NCBI RefSeq assembly: GCF_000283155.1
Contig: NW_004454210.1
Location: forward strand, 488,759 to 552,758
DNA length: 64,000 nucleotides
Reading direction: 5' to 3'
Source of the DNA: Ceratotherium simum simum
Lineage: Eukaryota; Chordata; Mammalia; Perissodactyla; Rhinocerotidae
Shown: positions 11,310 through 24,749 of the stretch, one piece after another
Layout of the letters: every line of letters begins with the position of its first letter
How positions within the stretch are numbered: position 1 is the first letter of the stretch
Notes under the pieces: generated by a model
The model's database searches: none
Told to the model about the DNA's origin: nothing
Seen by the model: the letters and a program-made list of their open reading frames with translations, nothing else
Made by a program: the position numbers and the translations under genes

Positions 11310-12870
11310 CCTGAAGAACCAAAACAATATTGAAAAAAAAAAAGAACAAAGTTGGAGGACTCACACTTCCTGATTTCAAAATGTATTACAGCAATACAGT
11401 AATATAACACTCCGGTACTGGTATAAAGATAGAAAAATAGATCAATGGATTAGAATAGAGCCCAGAAATAAACCCTTGTGTATATGGTCAAATGATCTAT
11501 GGTCAAAGGATCTTTGACCCTTGACAAGGTGCCAAGATCACTCAATGGGGAAAAGGCAGTCTCCTCAACAAATGGTGTTAAGAAAACTGGATATCCACAT
11601 GCAAAACAATGAAGTAGGAGCCTTATCTTACAGCACATACAAAAATTAACTCAAAATGAAGAGTTAATTCTAGGTTCTTGTGAGAAGAACCTAGAAGGGT
11701 AGAGGAAAATTTCTTCCTCCTCTACAGTACTCACACAAAGCTAGATGGTACAGCCTACTACACACCTGGGCTTTTTGGTACTAATCTTATGGGACCACTG
11801 TGGTATATGTAGTCTGTTGTTGACTGTAATGTTGTTATGCAGCACATGACTGTACACCAATATTAAAAACTTTTGTGCATCAAAGGACATAATCAACAGA
11901 GTGAAAAGGCAACCCACTGACTGGCAGAAAAAACTTACAAATCATATGTATGATAAGGGGTTAACATCCAGAATATATAGAGAACTCCCACAACTCAACG
12001 ACAAAAAAATAAATAACCCGATTCAAGAATGGGCAAAGGACTTGAATAGACATTTCTCCAAAGATGATATACAAATGGCCAACAAGCATATGAAAAGATG
12101 CTCAACATCACTAATCATCAGAGAAATGCAAATCAAACCACAATGAGATATCACTTCACCCATGAGGATGACTACTATGAAAAAACAAAATAACAAGTGT
12201 TGGCAAGGATGTGGAGAAATTAGAACCCTTGTGCACTGTTGGTGAGACTGTAAAATGGTGCAGCTGCTGTGGAAAAGTATGGCGGTTCCTCGAAAAATTA
12301 AAAATAGAATTACCATATGATTTAGCCATTCCATTTCTGGACATATATCCAAAAGAAATGAAAGCAAGGTCTTGAAGGGATATTTGCACAGCCATGTTCA
12401 TAGCAGCACTATCCACAATAGCCAAGAGGTGGAAGCAACCCAAATGTCCAGCAACGGATGAAGGGATAAACAAAATATGTATATACATACAATAGAATAT
12501 TATTCAAACTTAAAAAGGAAGAAAATACTGTCACATACTACAACATGGATAAACCTTGAGGACACTACACTAAGTGAAATAAGCCTGCTACTAAAAGACC
12601 AATACTGTATGATTCCACTTACATGACATCATCTAAATCTAAAGTAGTCAAATTCATAGAAACAGAAAGTAGAATGCTGGGGCTCGAGGCAGAGGGAAAG
12701 GGGGAGTTGTTTAATGGGTATAGAGTTTTCAGTGTTACAAGATGAAATAGTTCTGGAGATCTGTGTCACCACAATGTGAATATACTTAACACTACCGAAT
12801 TGTACACTTAAAAATGGTTAAGATGATACATTCTATGTCATGTGTTTTTTTGCCACAATAAAAGGTCATT
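11310..12870 (+). mobile_element. Old LINE-1 3' half, sense
   Basis: Starts in late ORF2 (agaacaaagttggaggactc) and runs through gaatgggcaaaggacttgaa to a 3' end near ccacaataaaaggtcattt. Its middle is interrupted at about 11735-11862 by a piece of a DNA transposon. Confidence 0.85.
11735..11862. mobile_element. Internally deleted DNA-transposon fragment
   Basis: Left part reads agctagatggtacagcctac. Right part reads cttatgggaccactgtggta and ends gcagcacatgactgta. I know these as the two end regions of a common mammalian DNA transposon ending in ...gcatgactgta. Here they are joined with the middle missing, inside an L1. Family name not assigned. Confidence 0.5.
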
Positions 12871-12899
12871 TCCCTCAGTTTGAAATGGAATTTTGTATA

Positions 12900-13745
12900 A
12901 TAAACATTTACTTAATAAACATATTTGAAGAGGGAAAATCAACAAGATAAAATTTAAAGCAAACATATTTGTTATAACTTTGAAATTAAGTGGAACAAAT
13001 TCACCTCAAAGAAAGTCCCTCAAATTGGGGGGGGGTGGGGGGGGGAGAAGTTAAATTCAACTAGATGCTACCTACTTGAGCAAAAGTGACTCAGAAAAGC
13101 TAAAAGTAAAAGAATGGGAAAGAGAAACTGTGCAAATGAAATGTAAAAAAAAAAACAACCTGTATTGGATTAAGTAGAATAAAAATCAAAACATATTAAA
13201 CATGGAAAAATGAAACTTACTTTGTATGATTTATGATACAAGTCAGTGAATAAAAAAGTAGCATGAATTTTTATGTGCCAGGTATAAAATAAATATTTAC
13301 ATAAACCTTCTATCACCACAAAGATAAATCAACCTTCAAATACACTCCTTAAAGTCCTTAACAGATCAAGGAAACCAGTATTTGGGAAGAATATAATTAA
13401 TAAAGGTGATTTACTAGATATAATTGGAATGTCATACTCTCTATGGACACTCTACCTTCTTTATAATACCCTTGAAGTACTTATTCATACATTAAGCCAC
13501 AAAGAAAATTTCCATATATCCTTAAACAGAAATAGAGAACTGAGTACAATCTCTGATCACTATACATTAAAATTATAAATGAATATGTAGTGACAATAAA
13601 GCCAACCTTATGGAAATACAAAAAAGATTAATTCTCCCCTAAACTCCTCTTGGGTCAAACAGGAAATCCAAAGCTACAATTATACATCTAGAAAGTACTT
13701 CTAATAAAAATACCACAGGTCAAAATCTATTGGATATATACCACT
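12900..13745 (+). mobile_element. Very old LINE-1/HAL1 ORF2 fragment
   Basis: Diverged match to the endonuclease region of old L1 or HAL1 (aatctctgatcactatacat near the end). It contains the G-run at 13027-13045 and is heavily mutated. Confidence 0.45.
13027..13045 (+). repeat. G9-T-G9 run
   Basis: Nine G, one T, nine G. This tract could fold into a G-quadruplex if single stranded. It is also prone to length error in assembly. Confidence 0.9.
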
Positions 13746-13796
13746 TGGGGATCTGGAGTTGGGTACAGCATTGTTCCCATCCTTATAATACCACCA

Positions 13797-13828
13797 CCAT
13801 CAACAACAACAACAACAACAACAACAAA
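13797..13828 (+). repeat. (CAA)n microsatellite
   Basis: About ten CAA/ACA units between two L1 pieces. Confidence 0.9.
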
Positions 13829-13869
13829 AGTGTACCAAACTGTTAAGTTCATGACTTTTTTTGAAGCTG

Positions 13870-16800
13870 TCAGAAAGGTGAGGTCAGAGGTCAACCCTGG
13901 CCCAAAATCTAAGGAGATATTGCTTCCTGCAGGGAGATATAAGACGTGAGCACCAGATTACTTAAAGAAGATAAAACTGGACACCATTAAGAAGGTTGGA
14001 GACTGGATTAAGTGGTAGAGGCCAAGTGTGCACTCCCAAGAGTGTGAAGCCCTTGGGGGCTACAGAAACTGGGGGAATCTACACCCTTTTGCTGGCTATT
14101 TCTCCACAAACTCCACCAGGAAAAACATCGAAGAGTTTTACAAAGTGTCTGTCATGGTGCAGACCTGGGAATGGGGAACAGTAGTTGTTGTGGGAAGGGC
14201 ACAAAACTCTACCGAGGAGGGATGTCAGCAAAACTGGTAGAAGAGGGACCTCCAGGGGCCTGTCCCTCCCCTAGAAACACCAAAAAACCTGGCAAAAACT
14301 GTAAAAATCAACCTTATCAGAACTCTGGAAGACAGTCAAAGGTTTATCGCAAGTAATCAAAAACTTAAGGAAGAGCAAGGCCACCTAAACAAGGTAGAAG
14401 AGCTTTGTGGCTTTTAACTTAGCCTTGCCTGCCTCAGCCCCCTTTCCCCAGCATGGTACTGAAGACAGCAGCCTGCATTCCCAGTGTGGGTATCTGCTTC
14501 CAAAGGGAGCACCGAGTATCTTGTTCCCAAGGAATTGTTTCTTTTGACCTGCCTGAGTATTCCCTCAAGAACTGACACAAGGAGCCTGCCTTTGTTTCAT
14601 CAAACTTAGAACTCTCTCAGGGTACTTTAGAGGACAGAATTTCCTTGAAAACACTGAAAACCAAATGAAAAAGACATTATTGCATGGGGCAAAAAAATAA
14701 CATTTGGGGCAAATAATAGGCATACTGAAAGCCAGGGAGAAAAGTAGTGAGAATTTTGGCAAAATAGGGTTTTGAAAATATCCCATATACCCTGGGGAAA
14801 CTAGAAAGTACACAGACAGGGCAGGATGCATGTGCAGAAAAGACCTGAGAACACCATAAGTTTCCACAACTGGCTGATCTTTAGGGTCAGTGCAAGCAGG
14901 AAATTTGGCTAAGGCAGAGTTGTACACGGCCTAGCCAAGCACTGGAGTCCCCAGTACACAATCTACAAAAACCTGGGGAACTTTTTTCCTTTCCTTTCCT
15001 TCTCTTCTTTCTTTTTGCTTTTTCTTTCTTGGCTCCAGGCATTTAAGGAAATCTGTCAAACTAGCTGACTACTGAGCTAAAGGAACGGGGACGTCAGAGA
15101 CCAACAAAAGATACAGTCTGTACAAAAGTAGTTTAGAAAAGTCATGAAACATACCAACAACTTCAATCCACAACAGGCAGTAACAACAAACCCTAGGGAG
15201 GGGGGAGGAGAATTTGATTTCCAGAATTATCACATTATGATATTCAAAATGTCTAGTTTTTAACAAAAAATTGCAAGGCATCCAAAGAAATAAGAAAGTA
15301 TGGGACATTCACAAGAAAAAAAATTAATAAAAACTGCCCCTCAGGAAGCACAGACATTGGACTTACTATACAAAGACTTTAAATCAAAAGTCTTAAATAT
15401 GCTTAAAGAGCTGAAGGAAACCATAAACAAAAAAACAAGGAGAACGATGTCTCACCAAACAGAGAATACCAATAAAAAAAAAAATAAGGAAACAAACAGA
15501 AATTAAGATGAAAAGTAAAATAACTGAAATGAAAAATTCACCAGAGCAGTTCAACAGCAGATTTGGGCAGAGATGAAGTAGTGAACCTGAAGAAAGGTTA
15601 CATGAAATTATCCAGTCTGAGGGACAGAAAGGAAACAGAATGATGAAAAATGAACAGAGCCTAAGAGACTTTTAGGATACCATCAAGCTTACCAATATAG
15701 GCATGGTGGGAGCCCCAGAAGGAGAGGAGAGAGAGAAAGGGTCAGAAAGAATATCTGAGGAAATAATGGTTGGAAACTTCCCAAATTTGACAAAAGACAC
15801 AAATGTAAAATCTAAGAAAATCAATGAATTCCTAGTAGGATAAAGTCCACATCAAGACACTTAGTAATCAAACTGTCAAAAGCCAAAGATAGAGAGAATC
15901 TTGAAAGCAGTAAAAGCAAAGAGACATAACACAGAAGGGATCCTCAGTAAGATTAACTGCCAATTTCTCATAAGAAACCATAGAGGTCAACAGGCGGTAA
16001 GATGACATAGTTAAAGTGATGTGAAAAACTGTGAAGAGAGAAATCTATATCTGGCAAAACTATCTTTCAACAATGAAGGTGAAATTAAGACATTCCCAGA
16101 TAAACAAAAGTTGAGGGAATTCATTTCTAGAAGACTTTCCCTATAAGAAATTTTAATGGGACTCCTTTGGGCTGAAATGAAAGAACACTAGACAATAACT
16201 TGAAGCCACGTGAAGAAATACAGAACACTGGTAAAGGCAATTATATAGGTAAATATAAAAGTCAGTAATACTGTATTTCTGGTTTGTAACTCCTCTTTCT
16301 TTGCCTATAAGATTTAAAAGACAAATGTATAAAATAATAATTATAAATCTATGTTAATGGGTACAGAAAGTATAAAGATGTAATCTAAAACTACAACAAT
16401 ATACAGGGTGACAGGCGGAGATGTATAGAGGCAGTTTTTGCAAACTAGTGAAGCTAAGTTGTTACCATTTCATATTAGGATGGTATAAGCTTAAGATGTT
16501 AATTGTAATCCCCATGGTAACTACTAAGAAAATAACTAAAAAATATAAAGTAAAGGAAAAGAGAAGGGAATCAAAATGGTACATTACAAAAAGTCATTTA
16601 AACAAAAAAGAAGGAAGTAATGGAGAAATTGGGGAAGAAAAAAGATGTAAGACATAAACAAATAGCAAAATGGCCAAAGTAAATCCATTCCTATTAGTAA
16701 TTACTTTAAATGTAAATGGATTAAATTCTCTAATTAAAAGACAGAGATGGCAGACTGGATTTTAAAAAACATGATCCACCTATATATGTTCTAAAAAAGA

Positions 16801-16935
16801 CTCACTTTAGATCCAAAGATACAGTGTTTGAAAGTAAAAGGATGGAAAACGATACTCCATGCAAATAGAAATCAAAAGGGAGCAGGGGTGGCTATACTAA
16901 CATCAGACCAAAGAGATTTTAAGTTAAAAATTGTT
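13870..16935 (+). mobile_element. Old near-full-length LINE-1, 5' part
   Basis: Contains a 5' UTR-like region (gaagcccttgggggctacag at about 14046), an ORF1-side region (gagaatcttgaaagcagtaa), then the linker and the start of ORF2 (tttaaatgtaaatggattaa). It breaks at about 16940 where a younger L1 begins and resumes at about 21433. Numerous stops. Confidence 0.75.
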
Positions 16936-18007
16936 ACAAGAGACAAAAATAACTTAGAAGGGGAAGAGGATAGGGACGGAATAGGCTTAGACTAAGGAAA
17001 TAAGAGGCAATCAGAAAATGGACTATCTCATCTACAAGATTTTTTACACAAACCTCATGGTAACCACTAAATAAATAATCAGAACAGAGACAGCAATGAT
17101 AAAGAGAAAAGTGTCATAGAGAACTACCAAACTGAATTGGCGGTCTGAAATACATGGGACGGAAAATAAGGGAAATACAGAACAACCGGAAAATGAGTGA
17201 TACACTGGCAGCAGTAAGCCCTCATATATCAATAATCACTCGAAAAGTAAATGGATTGAATTCTCCAATCAAAAGACACACAGTGGCGGGATGGATCAAA
17301 AAACAAGACTCAACACTATGCTACCTCCAGGAAATACATCTCAGCTCTAAAGACAAACAGGCTCAGAGTGAAGGGATGGAAGACAATACTCCAAGCTAAA
17401 GGCAAACAAAAGAAAGCAGCTGTTGCCATACTTATATCAGACAAAGTAGAATTCAAGATAAAACAGGCAATGAGAGACAAAGAGGGGCAGTATATAATGA
17501 TAAAAGGGACACTCCACCAAGAAGACATAACACTTATAAATATATATGCACCCAACACAAGAGCACCAACGAACATAAAGCAACTGTTAACAAACGTAAA
17601 AGGAGATATTAAAAACAACACAATAATAGTAGGAGACCTTAACACCCCACTTACAGCAAGGGATAGACCATCCAGACAGAATGTCAACAAAGAAATAGTG
17701 GAACTAAATGAAAAACTAGACCAGAGGCACCTAATAGATATATACAGCACACTCCATCCCAAAACAGCAGAATACACATTCTTCTCAAGTGCACATGGAA
17801 CATTCTTAAGCATAGACCATACGCTGGGAAACAAAGCAAGCTTCAAAAAATTTAAGAAGACTGAAATCATATCAAGCATCTTTTGCGACAACAATGCTAT
17901 GAAACTAGAAATCAACTACAAGAAAGAAGCTAGGAAAGTGACAAATATATGCAGACTAAACAACATGCTACTAAACAACCAATGGATCATTGAAGAAATT
18001 AAAGGAG

Positions 18008-18212
18008 GAACCGGCCCCGTGGCTTAGCGGTTAAGTGCGCGCACTCTGCTGCTGGCGGCCCGAGTTTGGATCCCGGGCACGCACTGACGCACCACTTCTC
18101 CGGCCATGCTGAGGCCGCGTCTCACATACAGCAACTAGAAGGATGTGCAGCTATGCCATACAACTATCTACTGGGGCTTTGGGGGAAAAAATAAAAAAAA
18201 ATTAAAAAAAAA
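18008..18212 (+). mobile_element. ERE-type SINE inside the young L1
   Basis: Short form, starting near ccggccccgtggcttagcgg and ending tactggggctttgggggaaa plus A-rich tail. agaaattaaaggag is duplicated exactly at 17994-18007 and 18213-18226. Confidence 0.97.
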
Positions 18213-18624
18213 AGAAATTAAAGGAGAAATCAAAAAACATCTAGAGACAAATGAAAATGAAAATACACCATACCAACTCATATGGGATGCAGCAAAAGCG
18301 GTCCTAAGAAGGAAATTCATAGCAATACAGGCTCACCTTAACAAACAAGAAAAATCTCAAATAAACAATCTTTTACTACCTTAACAGAATTAGAAAAAGA
18401 AGAACAAACAAAGCCCAAAGTCAGCAGAAGGAAGAAAATAATAAAAATTCGAGCAGAAATAAATGAAATTGAAACCAAAAAACAAACAAACAAACAGTAG
18501 AAAGGATCAATGAAACTAAGAGCCGGTTCTTTGAGAAGATAAACAAAATCAACAAACCTTTAGCCAGACTCACTAAAAAGGAGAGAGAAGGCTCAAATAA
18601 ATAAAATTAGAAATGAAAGAGGAG

Positions 18625-18831
18625 GGCCGGCTCTGTGGCTTAGCGGTTAAGTGCACGCGCTCCACTGCTGGCGGCCCGGGTTCAGATCCCGGGTGCACAC
18701 CGAGGCACCGCTTCTCCGGCCATGCTGAGGCCGCGTCCCACATACAGCAACTAGAAGGATGTGCAGCTATGACATACAACTATCCGCTGGAGCTTTGGAG
18801 GGAAAAAAATAAATAAATAAAATTAAAAAAA
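18625..18831 (+). mobile_element. ERE-type SINE inside the young L1
   Basis: Short form, starting ggccggctctgtggcttagc. agaaatgaaagaggag is duplicated exactly at 18609-18624 and 18832-18847. Confidence 0.97.
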
Positions 18832-19955
18832 AGAAATGAAAGAGGAGAAATTATAATGGATACCACAGAAATACAAAGGATTATAAGATAATACTATGAA
18901 AAACTATATGCCAGCAAATTGGACAATCTAGAAGAAATGGATAAATTCTTAAGACTCATACAACCTCCCAAAACTGAATCAAGAAGAAATAGAGAATCTG
19001 AATAGACCAATCACAAATAAAGAGATTGAAACAGTAATCAAAAACCTCCCAAAAATTAAAACTCCAGGACCAGATGGCTTCTCTGGAGAATTCTAACAAA
19101 CATTCAAAGAAGATTTAACACCCATCCTTCTCAAAGTATTCCAAAAATTTGAAGAAGATGGAATACTTCCTAACACACTTCACAAGACCAACATCACCCT
19201 GATCCCAAAGCCAGACAAGCACAACACAAAGAAGAAAAATTATAGGCCAATATCGCTGATGAACATAGATGCAAAAATCCTCAACAAAATATTGGCAAAC
19301 CAAATATGGCAATACATTAAAAGGATCATACACCATGATCAAGTGGGATTTATACCAGGGACACAGGAATGGTTCAACATCTGCAAACCAATCAACGTGA
19401 TACACCACATTAAAAAAATGAGGACTAAAAACCACATGATCATCTCAATAGATGCAGAGAAAGCATCTGACAAGATTCAACATCCATTTATGATAAAAAC
19501 TCTCAATAAAATGGGTATAGAAGGAAAGTACCTCAACAAAAGAAAGGCCATATATGACAAACCCACAGTCAAAATCATACTCAATGGGGAAAAACCGAAA
19601 GCCATCCCTCTGAGAATAGGAACAAGATAAGGGTGCCCGCTCTCACCACTCCTATTCAACATAGTACTGGAGGTTGTGGCCAGAGCAATTAGGCAAGAAA
19701 AAGAAATAAAAGGAATCCAAATAGGAAATGATAAGTGAAACTCTCACTGTTTGCAGACGACATGATTTTATATATAGAAAACCCTAAAGAATCCATTGGA
19801 AAACTCTTAGAAATAATTAACAACTACAACAAAGTTGCAGGGTACAAAATCAACTCACAAAAATCAGTTGCATTTCTATACTCTAATAACAAACTAACAG
19901 AAAGAGAACTCAAGAATACAATCCCATTTACAATCACAACAAAAAGAATAAAATA

Positions 19956-20055
19956 NNNNNNNNNNNNNNNNNNNNNNNNNNNNNNNNNNNNNNNNNNNNN
20001 NNNNNNNNNNNNNNNNNNNNNNNNNNNNNNNNNNNNNNNNNNNNNNNNNNNNNNN
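19956..20055. other. Assembly gap of 100 N
   Basis: Exactly 100 N inside the reverse transcriptase region of the young L1. The round number is a placeholder. By alignment with L1 in general I expect about 140-150 bases to be missing if both sides are one element. Confidence 0.95.
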
Positions 20056-21432
20056 ATACTACCTAAAGCAATCTACAGATTCAATGCAATCCCAATCAGA
20101 ATTCCAACGACATTCTTCACAGAAATAGAACAAAGAATCCTAAAATTCATATGGGGCAACAAAAGACCCCAAATAGCTAAAGCAATCCTGAGAAAAAAGA
20201 ACAAAGCTGGAGGCATCACAATCCCTGACTTCGAAATATACTACAAAGCTATAGTAATCAAAACAGCATGGTACTGGTGAAAAACAGACACACACACATC
20301 AATGGAACAGAAGTGAAAGCCCAGAAATAAAACCACACATCCACAAAAAGCTAATCGTTGACAAAGGAGCTAAGAACACACGAAGGAGAAAGGAAAGTCT
20401 CTTCAATAAATGGTGCTGGGAAAACTGGACAGCCACATGTAAAAGAATGAAAGTGACCATTATCTTTTGCCATACACAAAAATTAATTCAAAATGGATCA
20501 AAGACCTGAAGGTAAGATGTGAAACCATAAAACTCCTAGAAGAAAATATAGGCAGTACACTCTTTGACATCGGTCTTAGATGGATCTTTTTGAATACCAT
20601 GTCTACTTGGACAAGGGAAACAAAAGAAAAAACAAACAAGTGGGACTTCATCTGACTAAAGAGCTTCTGCAAGGCAAAGGAAACCAGGAACAAAATGAAA
20701 AGACAACCCACCAACTGGGAGAAAATATATGCAAATCATATATCCAAAAAGGGGTTAATCTCCAAATATATAAAGAACTCACACAAAACTGAACAACAAA
20801 AAAAAACAAACAACCCAATCAAAAAACACGCAGAGGATCTAAACAGACATTTTTCCAAAGAAGATATACAGATGGCCAAAAGGCACATGAAAAGATGTTC
20901 AAAACCACTAACCATCAGGGAAATGCAAATCAAAACTACACTAAGATATCACCTTACACCTGTTAGAATAGCTATAATCACAAGACAAAAAATAACAAAT
21001 GTTGGAGAGGATGTGGAGAGAAGGGAACCCTCATACACTGTTGGTGGGATTGCAAACTGGTGTTGCCACTATGGAAAACAATATGGAGATTTCTCAAAAA
21101 ATTAACAATAGAAATAGCATATGACCCAGCTATCCCACTACTGTGTATCTATCCAAAGAACTTGAAATCAACAATTCAAAGAGACTTATGCACCCCTATG
21201 TTAATTGCAGCATTATTCACAATAGCCAAGATGTAGAAGCAGCCCAAATTCCCATTGACCAATGACTGGATAAAGAAGATGCGGTATATATACATACACA
21301 CAATGGAATACTACTCAGCCATAAAAAAGACAAAATCGTTCCATTTGCAACAACATGAATGGACCTTGAGGGTATTATGTTAAGTGAAATAAGCCAGAGA
21401 AAGACACACACCATATGATTTTACTCAAATGT

Positions 21433-24400
21433 GGAAGATATAACAATTATGATCATATACACACTTGACAATAGAGTCTCAAAATATATAAAGCAAAAAT
21501 GGACAGAATTGAATGGAGAAATAGACAGTTCCACATTAACAAGTGTAAACTTCCATACATCACTTTCAGTATAGATAGAAAAAGTAGACAAAAGACCAAT
21601 AAAATAGAGGACTTGAACAACACTATAAACCAACTAGACCTAACAGACACATACAGAACACTCCAACCAAGAAGAGCAGAATACACAATTCTTCTCAAGT
21701 GCACATGGAAATTCTCCAGATGAGACCATATGCTAGGCCATAAAACAAGTCACAACAAATTTAAGAGAAATGAAATAATAGAAAGTATATTCTTCGGCCA
21801 TAACAGAATGAAATTAGAAATCAATAACAGCAAGAAATTTGTAAAATAAACAAATATGTGGTAATTAAACAAGTCTTAAACTATTAATGGTCAAAGAAGA
21901 AATTAAAAGGGAGATCAGAAAATACTTAGAGATGAATGAAAGTGAAAACAAAACATACCATAACTTACAGGATGTAGTGAAGGCAGAGTTTAAAAGGAAA
22001 TTTGTATCTGCAAAAGCAGTGCTCAGAGGAAAACTTATAGCTGTAAATACCGATGTTAAAAACGAAACAATAATTTCAAACCAATAATGTACCTTTAAAC
22101 TATAAGGAATTAGAGAAAGAACAGCAAACTAAACCTGAAGCAAGCAGAAGTAAATAATGAAGATTAGAGTGAAGATAAATGAAATAGAGACTAGAAAAAC
22201 AACTGAGATAGAAAAATTCTTAGAAACACACAAAGTATAAAAACGGACTCAAGAAGAAATAGAAAATCTGAATAGACTTGCAACAAGAAGATTGAAGCAG
22301 TGATAAGATTTCCCTGGGGGAATTCTACAAAATATTTAGAGAGGAATTAACATCAGTCATTAATATCAATTCTTCTCAAACTCATCCAAAAAATAGAATA
22401 TGAGGGAAAACGTTATAACTCATTCTATGAGGCCAGTATTACTCTGATACCAAAAGCAAAGATATCACAAGAAAACTACAGATCAATATCCCTTACAAAT
22501 AGAGATGCAAAAGTCCTCTTCAAAATTCTAGCAAACTGAACCCAACAGCATATGGAAAGGATTATATATGATGACCAAATGGGATTTATCCCAGGAATTC
22601 AAGGTTGGTTCAACACACAGTTACCAATATACACCATATTAATAGAATAAAAGGGGGGAAAAAAAAACCCAGATGATCATCTCAATAGACGCCAAATCAC
22701 CTGGCAAAAAACAAAATCCTTTCATGGTAAAAACGCTCATCAAAATAGGAAAAAAGGGAGCTTATTCAACATGATAAAGGTCATATATGAAAACCCACAT
22801 ACAACATCATTTTCAGTGGTGAAAGGCTGAATGCTTTCCTTCTAAGATCATGAACAAGACAATGATGCCTGCTTTTGCCACTTCTATTTGACACACTACT
22901 GGAAGTTCTAGCCAGACCAATTAGGCAAGAAAAATAAAGGGCACCCAAATTGGAAAGGAGAAACTAAGAATATCATTAGTCACAGATGACATGATCTTAT
23001 ATGTAGAAAATCCTAAAGAATCCATAAGAAAACTGTTAGAATTAATAAATGAATTCAGTGAGGTTACAGGATATGAGTCAAACATGTGAAAATCAGTTGT
23101 GTATCTATACACTAGCAATAAACAGTCTAAAAATGAAATTAAGAAAACAACTGTACTTAAAATAGCAACAAAAATATTTACTAAAATTCATATGGACTCT
23201 CAAGGGACCCCAAGTAGCCAAAACAGTCTTGAAAAAGAAGAACAAAGTTGGAGGTCTTATACTTCCTGATTTCAAAATTTACTACTAACATACAGTAAAC
23301 CAAAACAGTGTGGTACTGGCATAAAGAAAGACATATAGACCAATGGAACAGAATAGCAAGCCCAGAAATAAACCCTCACATATATGGTCAAGTGATTTTT
23401 GACAAGGGTGCCAAACCATTCAATGGGGAAAAGACAAGTCTTTTTTCAACAAATGGTGCTGGAACAACCAGATACCTAGATGCAAAAGAATAAAGTTCGA
23501 GCCTTACCTTGCACCATATACAAAAATTACCTCAAAATGGATTAAAGACCTAAACATAAGATCTAAAACCATAAAACTCTTAGAAGAAAAGAAGAGAAAA
23601 TCCTAACGACATTGGATTTAGCAATGATTTCCTGGCTATGACACCAAAAGCAGAGGGAAAAAAAAAGCAAAAACAGACAAATTGGACTTCATCTAAATTA
23701 AAAACATCAGTGAATCCAAGGACACAATCAACAGAGTAAAAAGGCAACCCATGGAATGAGAGAGAATATTTGCAAATCATATATCTGATAAGAGGTTACT
23801 ATCCAGAAAATATAAACTCCTATAACTCAACAAAAAAACAACCCAATTAAAAAACAGGCAAAGGACTTGAATAGATATTTCTCCAAAGATGATACAGAAA
23901 TAACTAATAAGCACATAAAGATGCTCAACATCACTAATCATCAGGGAACTACAAACTAAAACCACAACGAGACACCATTTCACACCTGTTAGGAAGGCTA
24001 CTCTAAGAAAAGAACAGAAAATAACAAGTGTTGGCAAGAATGTAAATAAATTAGAACCCTTGTGCACTGTTTGTGGGACTGTAAAACGGTGCAGCTGCTG
24101 TGGAAAACAGTAGGGTGTTTCCTCAAATAACTAAAAATAGAATTGCCATATGATCCAGCCATTCCACTTCTAGATATATACTCCCCAAAATTGAAAGCAG
24201 GGTCTTGAACAGATATTTGTACACCCATATTCACAGCAGCATTATTCACAATAGTGAAAAGGTGGAAGTAACCCAAGTGTCTATTGATGGATAAATGGAT
24301 AAGCAAAATGTGGTATATATATACAATGGAATACCGTTTAGCTTTAAAAAGGAAGAAAATACTTTTACATGTTACAACGTGGATGAACCTTGAGAACATC

Positions 24401-24715
24401 ATGCTAAGTGAAATAAGCCTGTTACTAAAAGATAAATACTGTATGATTTCACTTATATAAGGTACCTAGAGTCGTCAAACTCATAGGGACAGAAAGTAGA
24501 ATGGCGGTTGCCAGGGGCTGAGCATAAGGTAGAATGGGAAGCTGTTGTTTGAGTGGGTATAGAGTTTCGGTTTCACAAGATGAAAAGAGTTCTAGAGATG
24601 GATGATTGTGATGTTTGCACAATAATATGAATGCACTTAATACACTAAACTGCACACTTAAAAATAGTTAAGATAATAAATTTTGTTATACATATTTTAC
24701 CAAAATTAAAAATAA
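21433..24715 (+). mobile_element. Old near-full-length LINE-1, 3' part
   Basis: Resumes at gaagatataacaattatgat in the endonuclease region and follows L1 order through the reverse transcriptase (atgacatgatcttatatgta) to a 3' end near 24700. It is the continuation of the element that starts at about 13870. Many stops and frameshifts. Confidence 0.8.
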
Positions 24716-24749
24716 TAAAAAAAGAAAGAAAACAACAGAAGCAAATACT

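Larger units (their letters stand above)
16940..21432 (+). mobile_element. Younger LINE-1 nested in the old one
   Basis: Begins in the ORF1-ORF2 linker. ORF2 endonuclease is readable from about 17190, with one frame change near 17370-17400. Reverse transcriptase sequence includes the FADD-type site, seen as [10 protein letters not shown] at 19741-19770. A stop (taa) follows the GTR at 19628. It is interrupted by two EREs and by the 100-N gap. The 3' end stops at tactcaaatgtg, without the usual terminal UTR or poly-A. It is not active. Confidence 0.85.

Noticed and set aside
17316..17915. A 199-codon open frame on the minus strand
   Set aside because: It is the shadow of the L1 ORF2 endonuclease region on the plus strand.
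18040..18080. tRNA genes at the A/B-box motifs of the EREs
   Set aside because: The promoters belong to tRNA-derived SINEs with tails and target duplications. No cloverleaf with an intact anticodon arm is evident.
19735..20280. A 181-residue protein running across the N gap
   Set aside because: The frame crosses 100 unknown bases by chance; it is two pieces of L1 reverse transcriptase.
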